A stretch of DNA of 64,000 bases from Auricularia sp. M13 (GCA_037042915.1 CM073194.1:1798001-1862000), one strand, 5' to 3'. Counted from the first letter of the stretch, positions 15,081 to 26,191 are shown. Numbers and translations: made by a program. The notes: generated from the letters alone by a model not told the origin.

Positions 15081-15720
15081 TCACGAACTACTTGCGTATC
15101 TTTTCGCGTACGCAATCGAATGATCTCTGAGCTCTTTGATCGTGAACATCGAATCCCGTTTGACGAGCACGGACTTGTCAGGCTGTCGACGGCCCGAAGT
15201 CACGTGTTCGGGTGGAGCCACGGAGGGTCCTCCCGCATGAGAGTGCGGCGGATAAGACGGGACGGGGGGTGGGGGGGCAGGAGTAGCCAGTGGAACGGCA
15301 AAACGACTCGGTATGTAGGGCAATGCTGGTTCAACATGGCCACCAGTCGCCATCTTGGGGATCGCGACGGGTGTAATGGGATCGGCAGGTTCTATCAAGA
15401 TCTCAGCTACACTGGACGAATGGCAAGGAATGAAACGACCTTTAGGGTTCTTGACAACCATTCCATGGGGAGTGAGATAGCAACCCACACCGACGCTATC
15501 ATCATACGGGTCTAGGTCTGTCCCAATCCCATATTTCATTGCGTCCACGATGAGCTGTAATGGATAGTTAGAGCGTAAAGTGACAAAAATAAATAAATAA
15601 AATAAGCGTACAGCCTCTTCGTGACTGAGGCCATCTGGCGGCGCCTGCAGGCGGAGAAAGATGTGGGGATCCATTCGCGAGAGGAGGTCACGCACTTGAC
15701 CCCACCGCCCCCCAGCGTAT
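15081..15720 (-). CDS. unrecognised protein with proline-rich C-terminal part
   Basis: Frame from about 15720 (first in-frame ATG at 15674) to the stop at 15081, with a 57 nt intron at 15611-15555 (GTACGC...CTAAC...ACAG). The intron is a multiple of three, so the frame reads through it. After an N-terminal stretch (YAGGRWGQVRDLLSR, MDPHIFLRLQ) comes an acidic patch (TDLDPYDDSVGVG), then a proline-rich linker (LATPAPPPPVPSYPP) and a charged tail ending in ASSS. I do not recognise the family. The 5' end may lie in another exon upstream. It points away from the F-box gene that begins near 16080, so the two could share a promoter region. Confidence 0.45.
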
Positions 15721-16079
15721 TTAATGTACGGGCGTTGAATGTATCAGATGTTGGCGAATAGTGGCACCATAGCGCCAAGTCGCTGCGCTGGCAGACGCGG
15801 CGGATGTTCCGTCACACAACCCCATGGCCGAACCAATGGGGATAATGCATGAGAAAAGAACCAGGCGCATACGAAGTTCAGAAGTAACATGTCCATGCGA
15901 GGATATTCACGACCCCTTTCGAAGGATAGAAACCCACGATGCTGCCGCAGTTAGAGAGTATGTGGACCCGTATGACTGGATGCCTCATGACAGTTACAAA
16001 GTGGCAGCTGACACTGACGTATATTGCGCGTGCTGGCAGGGAAGGCCGGCTGATGTGGAGGTAGGTAGAACCTAGGTAC

Positions 16080-17939
16080 TTGGGTATATCATCGGACTTG
16101 AGCCGATCTCCGGTGTCTCCCGGAATTGCCTCTTCCTCCGCGCAACACGTCAAGCCACTAGAATGCGGTTCGTCGTTGCCATTACACGCCTCCCTTCCTG
16201 TACACTCAACTACAGCACTACACAGCTTCAGTTCGTTGTCTGACGACATCATATTGGACGTCATGAATTGCATCGCCAACCCGGGGCCACATCCGCCTCC
16301 ACTATTCACAGATTCAGTGTCGCAGCTAGAAGAATGCTATAATATTGGCGTGCCTAGTCGCAAAGGCAGGCATCCGCTCATTCCGCTTTCGATGTCTTGC
16401 GCTCGCCTTCGACGCCTTTGTTTGCCCATCATCTTCAAACTCCTGATCGTCACCGACTCTCCCCTCGAACAAAGCTTGGAGTTGCCTTCGATCTTGGAAC
16501 ACTTTCAGTACGCACAGTCTCCCATTAGATAACCGCGATCTTACTTTCTGCTATGTAGGATTATTCATATTCAAAGCACTCCCCGAACGTTGGCGGCCAT
16601 TATCTCAGCGGCAACAAACCTCCGCAAGATCAAGTGTGCAGTTCGATACATCCAACCTTTCCTGTTCATGCAACCCATGCTCTCCGACGTCACGCTTCTC
16701 GATGCATCGTTGTCCGGGACAGCAATGGTGCATACTGGCAATTGCTCGCTGCGCGCCTTCAGGATGGTCTTCGATTCCCGATGGAATCGCGTTCAGGAGA
16801 TGGGTGTCGAGCATCTCGACGCTGAACGTGTTTTCGTTCAATCAGTGCTCCTGCGGTCGCGTTTGACCTTGGAAGTGGCTGTCTTGCCAGCCGAATCAGC
16901 GCGTTATTCGTTTCTAGCAGCGACAGATTGGCCAGCACTGCGCGAGCTGGCTTTACTCGGAGCGTATCCTCCCGACGCAGGGACTGTGCCCATCCTTGAG
17001 GTCCTGGCCATGCTTCCTCAGCTACGGATATTGACGCTAGCCATGGCACCGCGGCGGAATCAATCCGTGTTCTATGTCTGGCCACCTGACGCTGTACCTG
17101 CCACGCCTCCAGATCTGAGCAGGCTGACACGTCTCTCTGTGTCCTTTCCACGCGAAGACGACGCCTTATTCTGCCATATACCGTCAACGCTCGAGGAACT
17201 CGCGCTGCGCGAATCACCTCGTTTCCACTCTCGCTATCCCCAGCCGTTTTTCCCTGGACACATACGCCCAAACGGCATTGGCCATGCTGCGCCGGGGCCG
17301 CTCTTGACGTGCAGCGGCGCGCGCCGCATATTTGCCGCGCTTCCACACCTGGCGAACCTCCACCGGCTGGAGCTCGTATTTAAGACTGAGGACGCTCCCG
17401 GAGGGCTCGATGCGGAGATGGCCATGTACGCCGAGATCGCTGCGGTATGTCCGCGCCTCCGGCTCTTCGAACTGCACAGATATCGCACGGACAACGACAT
17501 CGACGACGATCGCCCGCCGGTGCCGGTGGTAAGCCCGCTCATGCCTAGCATGTAGAACGACGACTTTAACAGATTTCAGGCGGCTATTGCGGAAGCTCTA
17601 GCAGCGATGACAGCGCTGCGGGAATTGCGCCTTAACTTGCGCTTTCCAGCCTCCAACCCCAGCTTGGGTGCTTTCAACTTCGAGGACTCCGGAGTAATTA
17701 TGCCCTGGATCGAGCAGACAGTAAGGCAGTTTGCTGAAGCACTGCCGTGGCTTGATTACGTCTTCTTCCTCGAACGGCGCCCGACGAGGACGCACCGGTG
17801 GAAGGTCTGGACCGTCTCGAAACGCAGTGGCGAGGTCGTTGTGGAGGTGACTGAGGATAGGGGGTATCAAGGGTACGTTCACGACCCTGTCTTTCTGTCA
17901 CATTCTCACATCATAGCCAGCGAAGTGACATCTCTATAA
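16080..17939 (+). CDS. F-box / leucine-rich repeat protein
   Basis: Likely substrate receptor of an SCF ubiquitin ligase. Three exons: about 16080-16507, 16559-17528 and 17580-17939. The introns (16508-16558 and 17529-17579) are 51 nt each, GT-AG and in phase, giving about 585 residues. The N-terminal part has the F-box-like helix pattern LSDDIILDVMNCI followed by PLSMSCARLRRLCLPIIF. The remainder is leucine-rich (LRILTLAMA, LEELALRES, LHRLELVFK) as in basidiomycete F-box proteins. No ATG lies upstream of the F-box in this exon (the frame opens with TTG at 16080), so the true start is probably in an upstream exon. The frame at 15824-16075 followed by a GTAGGT donor is a candidate. Confidence 0.7.
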
Positions 17940-19258
17940 TCGTGCTGAATCGTGGCTTCGTAAATCCTATGCAACTGTGTGCCCTTGAGATGCCTTATTA
18001 CTACCCGCGCCGTCGGGTTAGACATGAGAATACAGGAAGTCTCCAGGCCCGCAGTACCTCATGCTTTCGTTGGCGCACACCTACAACCTCCGCACCACCT
18101 TACCAGACGATGAGCTTGTCGGCTGCGACCGCGATGAGCGTGCTCGAGCGTTAGACCGGGCGGGCGCAGCAGAACGATTCAAAGGACGAATTGCGCAACG
18201 GCCCGCGCGCATCCCCCCTCCCTCGCGGAATCCGCTCGTCGCCTCCATACGTCTTTTTCCGCAGCGGCACCTCGTCGAATCACTATCTGACTTGGGCGCC
18301 GCGATCCTTGCCGCGCGCTCACCGTCTCGGCCCGCATAATCCCAGCTGACTTGATTATCTTTCAGCGCAACCTATGTACTCCGTCCTGCGCCTCCTTCTC
18401 CTATTCTTCTCTCACACATACGGCCTCGCTACTCGGCGGCATCCCTCAGCCTGAACCTAGGCGCGCCAGAATAATTCGAAGGACGAGTCCTCGCAGCGGC
18501 TTGATCGAGCCCGCCTCGTATATGTTTGTGCACACGATGCGCTGGTCGCAGGTGTGGTGGCAAGTCGTCTCGCACGTGCTTGGGGTTGGATCGAGGGCGC
18601 ACTATTCAACAACGACCCTGCGCTGGTGGCCCGCGGGCAAGGACCTCTTGCGGTTGCGCGACCGGCACTGAGCATGAAACATCGAGTCGACGTCTCCAGA
18701 TCACCAAAGTAAGTACTTATCTACTTAATCCGTCTGTGCGGATACCAGGTCCACTTGGCACGCGATCGCGAGCAACCGGACTCTGCTCAAAGGATGCCCT
18801 CGCTGTTCAGGCGATTCGTTGCCATATGGACTCGGAGGGCGCGCGCAGATGTAACTGAGCCCTTCTCTGGGGAGGGAACTCGTGTTGATAGGCCTCAGAT
18901 GTGCGTACTTAGGCGGGACGAGCGCTTGTAACACTAGGAATCACACCGAAGTCATGTCATTTGTAACTGGAAGATAATTTATGTGGCAGACTTGGAGATT
19001 GAAGAAAATATTTGACAAAGAGATGATGAAGGATCTTCAGTCAAGACTCAATAACGGTGAGCCGCGGGCCAACGCTCAGTAGTTCAACGCCGGTCAACGC
19101 GGGTTCGCAAAGGGACGATAATTTTCTTGGGAAGCCTTACCCGTCGTCTGCATTCCTGGACTTGCGAGTTGTACACTGGACGGGAAGAAGCTGTTAGCGC
19201 CGCCGGCTTGTACCGGCTTGCATCCTTGAGCTCAGTCTCGCACGGCATAACAGCGCAG
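17940..19258. other. no gene recognised
   Basis: Short frames such as 18061-18339 (starting MLSLAHTYNLRTTLPDDE) have mild coding character but no recognisable domain. A word of the form AATTCGAAGGACGAG near 18475 recurs as GATTCGAAGGACGAG near 21014, with a weaker copy near 18175, so decayed dispersed repeats may be present. No RNA gene is seen. Confidence 0.4.
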
Positions 19259-19301
19259 AATGGTAGGTAGCCTCTTGACGTTGCTCCCTCGTCGCCTTAT
19301 T

Positions 19302-20284
19302 ATGCATCAGTTTGGCGATATCGAACAGCTGGTGCTCTCCGGCGGTCTCTTCAACGGCCAGTCGCGCTCATCATCTCCCACACGGACGCCGTCGCCCGAC
19401 GGCGACGGCGTGGCACAATGGCCACCGGGCTCGCCTTCTGCATACACCGACAAAGAGCTGTTCGGCGGGTCCGACAACGACTCCGAGCCCGAGAGCCAAC
19501 CCGGCGCTGAGCCACAGCACGAATCGATAGGCATGGGCCCCGGGCGCACGGGCGTCAAGGGCGTCATCCGCGACCGCGCGGAGCACGACGCCCGCGTCCG
19601 CGCCGCACGCCAGGACGCGCTGCGCGCCCGCAACGCGAAGCTCGAGAAGAGCGCGCTGCTCGCCAGGCCGTATGCGGAGCCCGACGACGACGACGACAAG
19701 AGCGGCGGCCGCCTGACGGAGCGCTTCGGCCGCTTCGGCCACCTGCGCGAGGTCGGCGCCGCGGGCTTCGTCGCCGCCGTCGAGGGCGAGGCGCGCGGCA
19801 CATGGGTTGTTGTGCACATCTACGACGAGGTCCGTGCCGGGCGCTAGCAACCGCTAGTGAATTGTGCTTCTGACACTTACACTTGTTCCTGCTCTAGGGA
19901 TTAGATCGCTGTTCGAGGCTGGACAGCGCGCTCATCGATCTTGCACGACGGCACCCGCAGACAAAATTCCTGCGCGCGCGGGCGGCAGCGCTCGGCTTCG
20001 CGTCGCTGAGCGCCGGGAAGGCCTCATCGAAAGCGAAAGCGAAAGCGAAGACAACCAAGATCGGTGCCCTGGACTTGGACTCGGAGGACGATTCAGCGGA
20101 CAATGACAGCGACGAGGATGACGACGTGGACGTCGATATGCTCCCCACCCTGCTTGTGTACCGCGACGGCGACCTTGTGCACAATTGGGTGCGCGTAGAC
20201 TGGGAGGTCAAGATCGACGACATCGAGGAGCTGTTAAGCAAGTGCGCGCATGCTCTTTTCGTTCCTGCGCATGCCAGATGCTGA
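19302..20284 (+). CDS. phosducin-like protein (thioredoxin fold)
   Basis: Phosducin-like proteins are cytosolic cofactors that help the CCT chaperonin fold G-beta and tubulin/actin family clients. Exon 1 runs 19302-19829, then a 68 nt intron (19830-19897, GTCCGT...CTCTAG), then exon 2 from 19898 to 20284, about 304 residues. The family segment GRTGVKGVIRDR lies in the N-terminal half. The thioredoxin-like domain reads WVVVHIYDE, CSRLDSALIDLARRHPQTKF and LPTLLVYRDGDLVHNWVRV. An acidic insert (DSEDDSADNDSDEDDDVDVD) splits the fold. The start is ambiguous: ATG at 19260 followed by a possible 48 nt intron (19263-19310) would give M-FGDIEQLVLSGG, a common arrangement. A further intron near 20245 could alter the last residues. 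Confidence 0.88.
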
Positions 20285-20509
20285 CTCGGACTTGCTCGTT
20301 CAAGACACAACATCATACAAACTGTCGATCGGCCATTGGTCCGCTCCGACGACGAGGATGACTAGAGATTCTCACAGGATATGCTTTCTGCACTTTGTCT
20401 GGTGGAAGGATTGTGTACGTCTAGATCTTGCAATGTATCGGTTGGTCCAGCTACGCCGTACGCCAGTGTTTCGTCCACAGTCGCTGCGACTCCACAACCT
20501 CGCCATCCG

Positions 20510-20605
20510 AGTTGCACGAGCTCGCTCTCCATCGTATCATCGCGCCATTCCGCGCGCCCGGGCCCGCGCACTGCATGCGTCGTCGTCGCGCATAATGCCG
20601 CCATG
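20510..20605 (+). repeat. dispersed repeat, copy 2
   Basis: Second copy of the element at 12700-12800, same orientation, with the shared block CTCGCTCTCCATCGTA and the run CGGGCCCGCGCACTGCATGC. Lies downstream of the phosducin-like gene. Confidence 0.6.
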
Positions 20606-21600
20606 GCGCGGACGACCGACTCGACTACACGCTCCCAGCGGCACTGCCGCCAGCTCAGAGCCGCGTCCTGTCACTCATGGGCTCCGGCCGCGCTTGAAGT
20701 TGACTCCAACGATATCCTGAACGTCTTCGTCCACAGCGCCCGGCTTAGGCTTGCAGCTAGCCGCGCCCTGTCAACCTCGCCGTCACGGGTACATATCTGG
20801 AACGTCATCAATATCAGTAAGTCGAATATCGCAACGACGCCGCCATGATCCCAGCTATTAACTTGCCTTGCAGCACAACCCCGTCCCGCGTCGTCCTGGT
20901 CTCCGTAGACGCACGCCAAGAACTTCCGCGCCTCGTCGCGAGACCCGTCGTCGGCGACATACTTGAGAACGCGGTCAGCGGGCTCGAGGAGCGTGAAACC
21001 TAGCGCTCCAGAATGATTCGAAGGACGAGCTCTGGCGCAGCTCGCGAACGACATCAACCCACCGCGTCGACTGTACAGCTCGCCTGGGCGCCTTGGAAGA
21101 CCGGCCGGCAGCTCGTGCCGTTCGATTCTCTCGCGTCTTGACTCCTCGACATCCTGCTGCCCGCTATTGAAAGGTACAGTCCTGACCTGCAGCGGCATAG
21201 TGAGTCTTGCCAAGATCCTCAGTCTCTTATCGGCTCGCAGATATCAGCGGTGCTGTTGCTGCGGACGCGCCAAGTGAAACCGAGGCCGCACGTCCTGCCA
21301 CTTCTGCACACCGCGCATAACGACACCCAGCACGCAGAGCTCGCGGTCTCCAGCGCGCGACAGCATATCATCTGGTGCGTCCGAGATGCTCCTCTGCCTG
21401 GGGTTCAGCGCGAAGTACGCAAGCTGACCCGGACATTGTGTTACTTCAGCGTGCCTGACAATCGTTTATCAGTGCTCAGAGGTCAATGATAATCTCGTTC
21501 ATCATGCTTCGCGATCGCGTCCTGCACGGCAGTTGCTGCGGATAAGTACGCATAAGTACTACTTACAGTTACTGACTGGCAGTGGGATCTTCCTGTCTTC
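20606..21600. other. no gene recognised
   Basis: Several frames of 80-180 codons exist on both strands (for example minus 20671-21213) but none shows a known domain. The word GATTCGAAGGACGAG near 21014 recurs in the 18.2-18.5 kb region. The 3' end of this stretch should contain the promoter of the secreted-peptide gene at 21639. Confidence 0.4.
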
Positions 21601-21638
21601 CTTCGCCCGATTCCATTGACTCGACACCGCGAAACGTA

Positions 21639-22328
21639 ATGCAGCTCCTCTCGCTCGCTCTGCTCGCCAGCGCCGCGCTCGCTGCGGCGCTCCCGGTGCG
21701 TCTTGGCTTCCGTCGGCGTGAGCCCAGCCGTGCTGACCGTTGCGTTGCTTCGCAGGCGCCGACCGCCGAAATCGAGGCGCGCGGGAGCAGGATCTGGCGC
21801 GCGCAGCCCACGCTCGCCGTCGAGGCGCGTGGCTCCGGGTTCTGGAGGGATGCCGGCGCTGTCGAGGCGCGTGGCACCAGGATCTACCGCGACGTCGAGG
21901 CGCGCGGCACGAAGATATATCGCGACGTCGAGGCGCGCGGCACCAAGATCTACCGCGAGCCTGCTCCCACCGCCGACATTGCTGCGCGTGGCACGAAGAT
22001 CTACCGCGACGTCGAGGCGCGTGGCACCAAGATATACCGTGACGTCGAGGCGCGCGGCACCAAGATTTATCGCGAGCCTGCGCCTACCGCCGACATCGCG
22101 GCGCGCGGCACGAAGATCTATCGCGACGTCGAGGCGCGCGGCACGAAGATCTATCGCGACGTCGAGGCGCGCGGCACCAAGATCTACCGCGAGCCTGCGC
22201 CCACCGCCGACGTCGCGGCGCGCGGCACTAAGATCTATCGTGACGTCGAGGCGCGTGGCACCAAGATATACCGCGACGTCGAGGCGCGTGGTACCAAGAT
22301 CTATAGGGCCGAGCCGACCGCTGCCTAA
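21639..22328 (+). CDS. secreted tandem-repeat peptide precursor (14 G-[TS]-x-[IF]-[YW]-R cores)
   Basis: ATG at 21639 opens a classic signal peptide (MQLLSLALLASAALAAALP). A 60 nt intron (21696-21755, GTGCGT...CTGAC...CAG) separates it from the repeat exon. The intron is a multiple of three, so an unspliced frame exists too. The spliced precursor is 209 residues. The mature part has 14 hexapeptides: GSRIWR, GSGFWR, GTRIYR, then 11 copies of GTKIYR. Each core lies between arginines (AR before, R-D/E/A after). Spacers are DVEAR (11-residue period) or EPAPTADIAAR (17-residue period), combined in three 39-residue super-repeats. This is the layout of precursors cut into many identical peptides (fungal pheromones, dikaritin RiPPs, Kex2-processed repeat proteins). 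The sites are monobasic, not KR. No CaaX end is present and no DUF3328/UstYa-like partner was seen nearby. The function is inferred only from layout. Confidence 0.85.
   Translation: MQLLSLALLASAALAAALPVRLGFRRREPSRADRCVASQAPTAEIEARGSRIWRAQPTLAVEARGSGFWRDAGAVEARGTRIYRDVEARGTKIYRDVEARGTKIYREPAPTADIAARGTKIYRDVEARGTKIYRDVEARGTKIYREPAPTADIAARGTKIYRDVEARGTKIYRDVEARGTKIYREPAPTADVAARGTKIYRDVEARGTKIYRDVEARGTKIYRAEPTAA
21777..22310 (+). repeat. 33/51 bp coding tandem repeats, 117 bp super-repeat
   Basis: DNA-level repeat of the precursor gene. Short units of 33 bp encode DVEARGTKIYR and long units of 51 bp encode EPAPTADIAARGTKIYR. One long plus two short units form a 117 bp block present three times (about 21958-22308). 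The first three units are the most divergent (W instead of Y), suggesting expansion from the 3' side by unequal exchange. Confidence 0.9.
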
Positions 22329-22690
22329 AGTTCTCGACTTTTGTAAGTTTCATGTGCCACAGTGGGTTTTCTCTTCAGTTTGACAGCCATGGGCCACCGT
22401 GGTTATATCTTGAGTTTGACATGCTTCCCTCGCCTTCGGCACTTGGTCTCCTACTACTCCTTCCTAACCCGACGTCCCCCTATTCGTAGTCTATGCATTG
22501 TGACTTCAATCTCAACTCCGATGTCAACTTGAAGGTCATTCTCATGAGTTTTGAGTTCTTGTAAGTAATGAGGTGCTCAAATTCTGAGATGTGCTCATGT
22601 GCTGTCGGGTTTCTCGCCGTTCCGCTTCATATGAAGATTCGCGATGTCAGGCACATGCTGCCGCTAAGGAAGCTGTGCCTGTTGTCTATG

Positions 22691-22769
22691 TACAGTCGAC
22701 TCCCTTATAATGCATACCCCTCGGTGGAAGGTCCGTCCTATCGGGTATGAGGGAGTAATAAGTACTGTA
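22691..22769. mobile_element. small pogo/Fot-like MITE remnant
   Basis: Inverted ends TACAGTCGACTCCC (left) and, read from the right, TACAGT...ACTCCC, about 79 bp apart. TACAGTCGACTCCC-type ends flanked by TA are typical of fungal pogo/Fot elements as I remember them. The copy is degenerate and has no coding sequence. Confidence 0.4.
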
Positions 22770-23185
22770 TGCAGTGCGAGGGAGGGGCCGGTAAATCCCG
22801 GTAATTTCTCACGGTTTGTCGGTCACACTGCGGCCGCACTGTCGAGTGTTCTCTCAACAAATGTACTATTGTAAAGTGCTCTACCTACAGCTGCAGAGCA
22901 TAGAATGGAAGTACAAATGGACTACAAGGATGAGGCACAAATGGACTACGAGGAGCGGGAGGCGAAGAAGTCGGTGATAGCAGTGTTATGGACACTGTTG
23001 GCAGCCACAATGTGCAGGTCCCATGTGTATGGGTCCAATGCTTCCTGTACGCGTGCACCAGTGGTGGTAGGTCGAGCCGCTGCATAGTGCTGGACGATGT
23101 GCATAGCGTTGAGGGCCTCCTGGCGCGTTGGGATGGGCTCTGATTGCTCTGCCATGCCGTCGTCACCACCGGTGTAGCTGGATAT

Positions 23186-23385
23186 TGGTGCGCACTGGTG
23201 CGTCTGGTGCGCAAACCGTGAAATACATTCTCCTGCTATGAATAGACACTAAAGTGAGTCTATGGGATGGATTTAGGTGTATTATAGTGTATAGAGCTCA
23301 GATATGCCAGGGTTAGGCCAGATAGAAGTCTACTTCACTCGAACAGTAATAGTCGTTGCGCACCAGTGCGCACCAGTGCGTTCTA
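23186..23385. mobile_element. MITE-like element with TGGTGCGCAC inverted ends
   Basis: The left arm (TGGTGCGCACTGGTGCG...) and the right arm read in reverse (GCACTGGTGCGCACTGGTGC...) are inverted copies made of a 10 bp tandem word GTGCGCACTG. The roughly 150 bp between them is AT-rich and non-coding. The same word recurs at 31068-31115. Confidence 0.45.
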
Positions 23386-23488
23386 CCTGGATATCATGGT
23401 GCAAACACCTTTATAAGTTTTCAGGACACTATTACACTCACATCTGAGGCTTAAAAGTTCTTGGAACCATGTTCAACTTGTTAGAATC

Positions 23489-23968
23489 TGTCACGGTGAC
23501 TGCTATATCACTCTCCGAGACGACGCCCGAGGGGAAGGGATGAGTGGGGAGAGGGAGGCGCGGATAAGCGGTATGATAGACCAGACCAAACCTAAGGTAC
23601 AAGAGGGGCGACGGCCCAGATATATATACTACGGAAGCAAGGCCGAGGGGCCCCGCGGACCAATTGCGCCACCGACCGGTTGTCACGCGGGCGCCACAGA
23701 TCAGGCCGAAAGAGACCGCCGGGGCGTCGTCGGCGAGACAGGAAACCCGGGATAAATAGAGCCCAACCAAACCAGAAACATCCCGTCATATTACCCTTCT
23801 CCTGGGAAGAGACCGAGGTACTTGCCGAGCGGAGAGACCGCTTGGACGCGCCGACGAAAGGGCCGCGGGGCCGGGCGCAAGGAGTTTGGGCGCCCGGACG
23901 AGGTGCGAGGGCCACGGGACGGCGAAATGAAACAGCGGGGGAGGAGGGACCCGACGAAGACCGCAACA
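23489..23968 (+). repeat. left LTR of the 23.5-28.4 kb element
   Basis: 480 bp, TG...CA. Contains a TATATATA stretch near 23621 and a GGGATAAATAGAGC motif near 23750 that could act as a promoter TATA element. Confidence 0.9.
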
Positions 23969-24195
23969 TAACCCCCCTTCTAGCCGTCCAGTGGCCGAGG
24001 GGGGGAATGGCCAGGGGAGGTGCGGGTTAGATCGGGCGTGGGGAGACGGACCATAGCGTGGCCGGGCCGAACTCCATCCGCCGCGGGATCAAACTCTAAG
24101 CGTCAGATGCCGCGAAAGGCTCGGCTGTCGCCGTACACGAACCGCGGTACTTCTCGCTCTTCGCCTCCCCGCTTCCCGTCACCGTCCGATATCCT

Positions 24196-26191
24196 ATGAC
24201 GCCCACCGCCGCCGACGGACTGACTGCGAAGCCTCTCGGCGAACTTCGGGACCTCAGGGAGCGGGTGTTCACGCTGCATGCCTCCATCCAGCGCCAACTG
24301 AACTTCGGGCACTACGCCGCGGACGCGGAGGAGGAGAAGGCGCGGACGGTGCTTGCGTCTGCGGGCCAGCGGTTGGAGGCCATTGACGCCGAGATGCGCC
24401 GACGCAACGCCACGACCCGCAATCTGGAGACGGCGGCGTCTATCCTCGGCATGACAGCAGCCTCGCTCCCCGTAGTGCCGAAGGTGGAAGGGGTTCGCCG
24501 CACGGGAACGACCTCCTCGACCACGAAGGGCAAGGGCCCATCGGGAGCGGTCGCGTCTGGGTCGAAGCGGCCTTCGGACGTCGGCGCGCGAGGGACCGGC
24601 GACGAGGAGAAGGACGCGGTCGGGCCTCCTTTTAACACGGTACGTCTTGGTCGAAAGATCCTCTTGCTCCGGGGTGTACCCTGCGCTGACATCCTTCGTC
24701 CGGGTCCAGCCTTGTGAGCAGTGCGAGTGCTCCGGCCGGCCGTGTTTTCGACAAGTGTCCGGGTCGGCGACTGCCTGTGCTCGTTGCCACCGGACCCGCG
24801 TGGGGTGTTCTCACAGTGTCGGCCGGTCGGGCACATCGCGCAAGAGGGCGCGACAGGACGCTGACGTGGACGGCGACGACGGGGACGATCCGGACCAGGA
24901 CGACGTGGTGGACACCGTCGGCGCGTCCGTGGCGCGGTCGCGCACACGCCGAAGGCTTCGGTCGCCGGGGACAGCCACCATGGCCGACCTCGAGGTCCTG
25001 GGCGACCGCATCGTCCAGGGGTTCCAGCTGTCCGTCTCGGCGTTGAGACGCGACCTTCGCAAGTGGACGCAAGAGCTCGTCGATGACCGGCGTGCCCATA
25101 AGGCGGTGCGCCTCGTGTCGCCGGGCGGGAGCGAGCGCGATACCGACTCCAATGACGGCCGAGCGGTGGAGGACGAGGCGGGGAGGTCGCCCACCGACGC
25201 GCCGACTTCCCCTGGCGCCGCGGGCGTGGAGGCGGAGGCGCCGGCTGGTCCTGTCGGCGTGCTTGCTGACTTCGGCGCCGACCTGGCCCTTCTTGGCGTG
25301 GTAAGGTAGGAACCGTGTATACTCAACAAACCCCCGTGACATGCCCAAATTAGGCAATGATATGATGTCCGGAGATACCTTTTGATTATTTGTAGACTGT
25401 CGAGCACCTTAAGGTCACATCGGTCGCGATGAGAAATTAGTATCAAAGTATGTGTTTCACACTGGGTACATATCATGAGGCAGAATTCATTTCCCACAGA
25501 GGAGATCCCGATTTCCGGTTGACCGGTGGACATTCCCTAGAGGCAAAAGACACAGAGCCTGGAAGTTACTCTCACTTTGTCATGCGCTATATATTGATAC
25601 CATGCAGCCTATGGAGGCTGAAAATCAAGCCAGAGACACTCCTGGTTACCTGGGAGTGAGTAACTATATAGTGTATAGCAAGAACCAGTCTCATGCACCA
25701 ATGTTACTCCTCAATCCTGGTAAATACACGAGAATATGTTTATAATAACTTGTTTACCACGATTTTTGGGACATGAGAACTAGTGAACTGGCACCAAGAG
25801 AGTAAATGGACGGAGAAACAGTATTTCGGGAACTTGTCCCTCAGTTCGGCCCCAATTGGGCTAATAGGCGGTCCTCAAATCTTTGGTACAACTTAGAACA
25901 AACTCATCGTGACCAATTTTGCCTGAGCCCTTTGGAAGGGCTCGTTTACTATTAAAGCCATTTGATTACTTCCTAAAAAGGGCAAGTCACGTCACGTGTG
26001 ACATGGTTTGTTGAGTATACACGGTTCCTACCTTAGTGCCGGGGGATGTGCGTCCGACACCCAGCTTTGCGTCGATGGAGGCGTCTGGGTCCGGGTCCGG
26101 ATTCCTGCCACGCGTCCAACGGTCCGAGGGTCGGGATGCGTCCGTGATAGGGGAGAAGTCGGTCGATGCGGGCCAACCCATGGAGGAGTAA
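24196..26191 (+). pseudogene. zinc-cluster/coiled-coil protein of the LTR element, broken by a MITE
   Basis: Exon 1 (24196-24639) begins MTPTAADGL and contains a charged helical region (LRDLRERVFTLHASIQ, EEEKARTVLASAGQRLEAI). A 70 nt intron (24640-24709, GTACGT...GCTGAC...CAG) leads to exon 2, which opens with a cysteine cluster: CEQCECSGRPC, then CARCHRTRVGC. This pattern, C-x2-C-x-C...C then C-x2-C-x6-C, resembles the basidiomycete variant of fungal zinc clusters. At 25303 the frame is cut by a MITE. Past it, at 26036, the same frame resumes and ends at 26191 (...DAGQPMEE). Without the MITE the protein has 397 residues. The role in the element is unknown: possibly DNA or RNA binding in place of Gag, or regulation. 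Confidence 0.7.
25304..26033. mobile_element. 730 bp Tc1/mariner-type MITE inside the zinc-cluster ORF
   Basis: About 30 bp perfect or near-perfect inverted ends, beginning AGGTAGGAACCGTGTATACT, flanked by a TA dinucleotide on each side (25302-25303 and 26034-26035). The interior is AT-rich and non-coding. Removing the element and one TA restores the host frame exactly, which proves insertion after the LTR element had formed. Confidence 0.9.

Larger units (their letters stand above)
22340..23480. other. intergenic, small repeats only
   Basis: No gene recognised. Contains the 3' region of the precursor gene, a pogo-like inverted-repeat remnant (22691-22769) and a MITE-like inverted repeat (about 23186-23385). 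A minus frame at 22946-23155 (starting from ATG at 23155) is 69 codons long and lies against the MITE-like element. It shows no domain I can name. Confidence 0.4.

Noticed and set aside
23592-23969. Frames of about 95-140 codons repeated at 28054-28482
   Set aside because: They lie inside the 480 bp LTRs and have no protein features.
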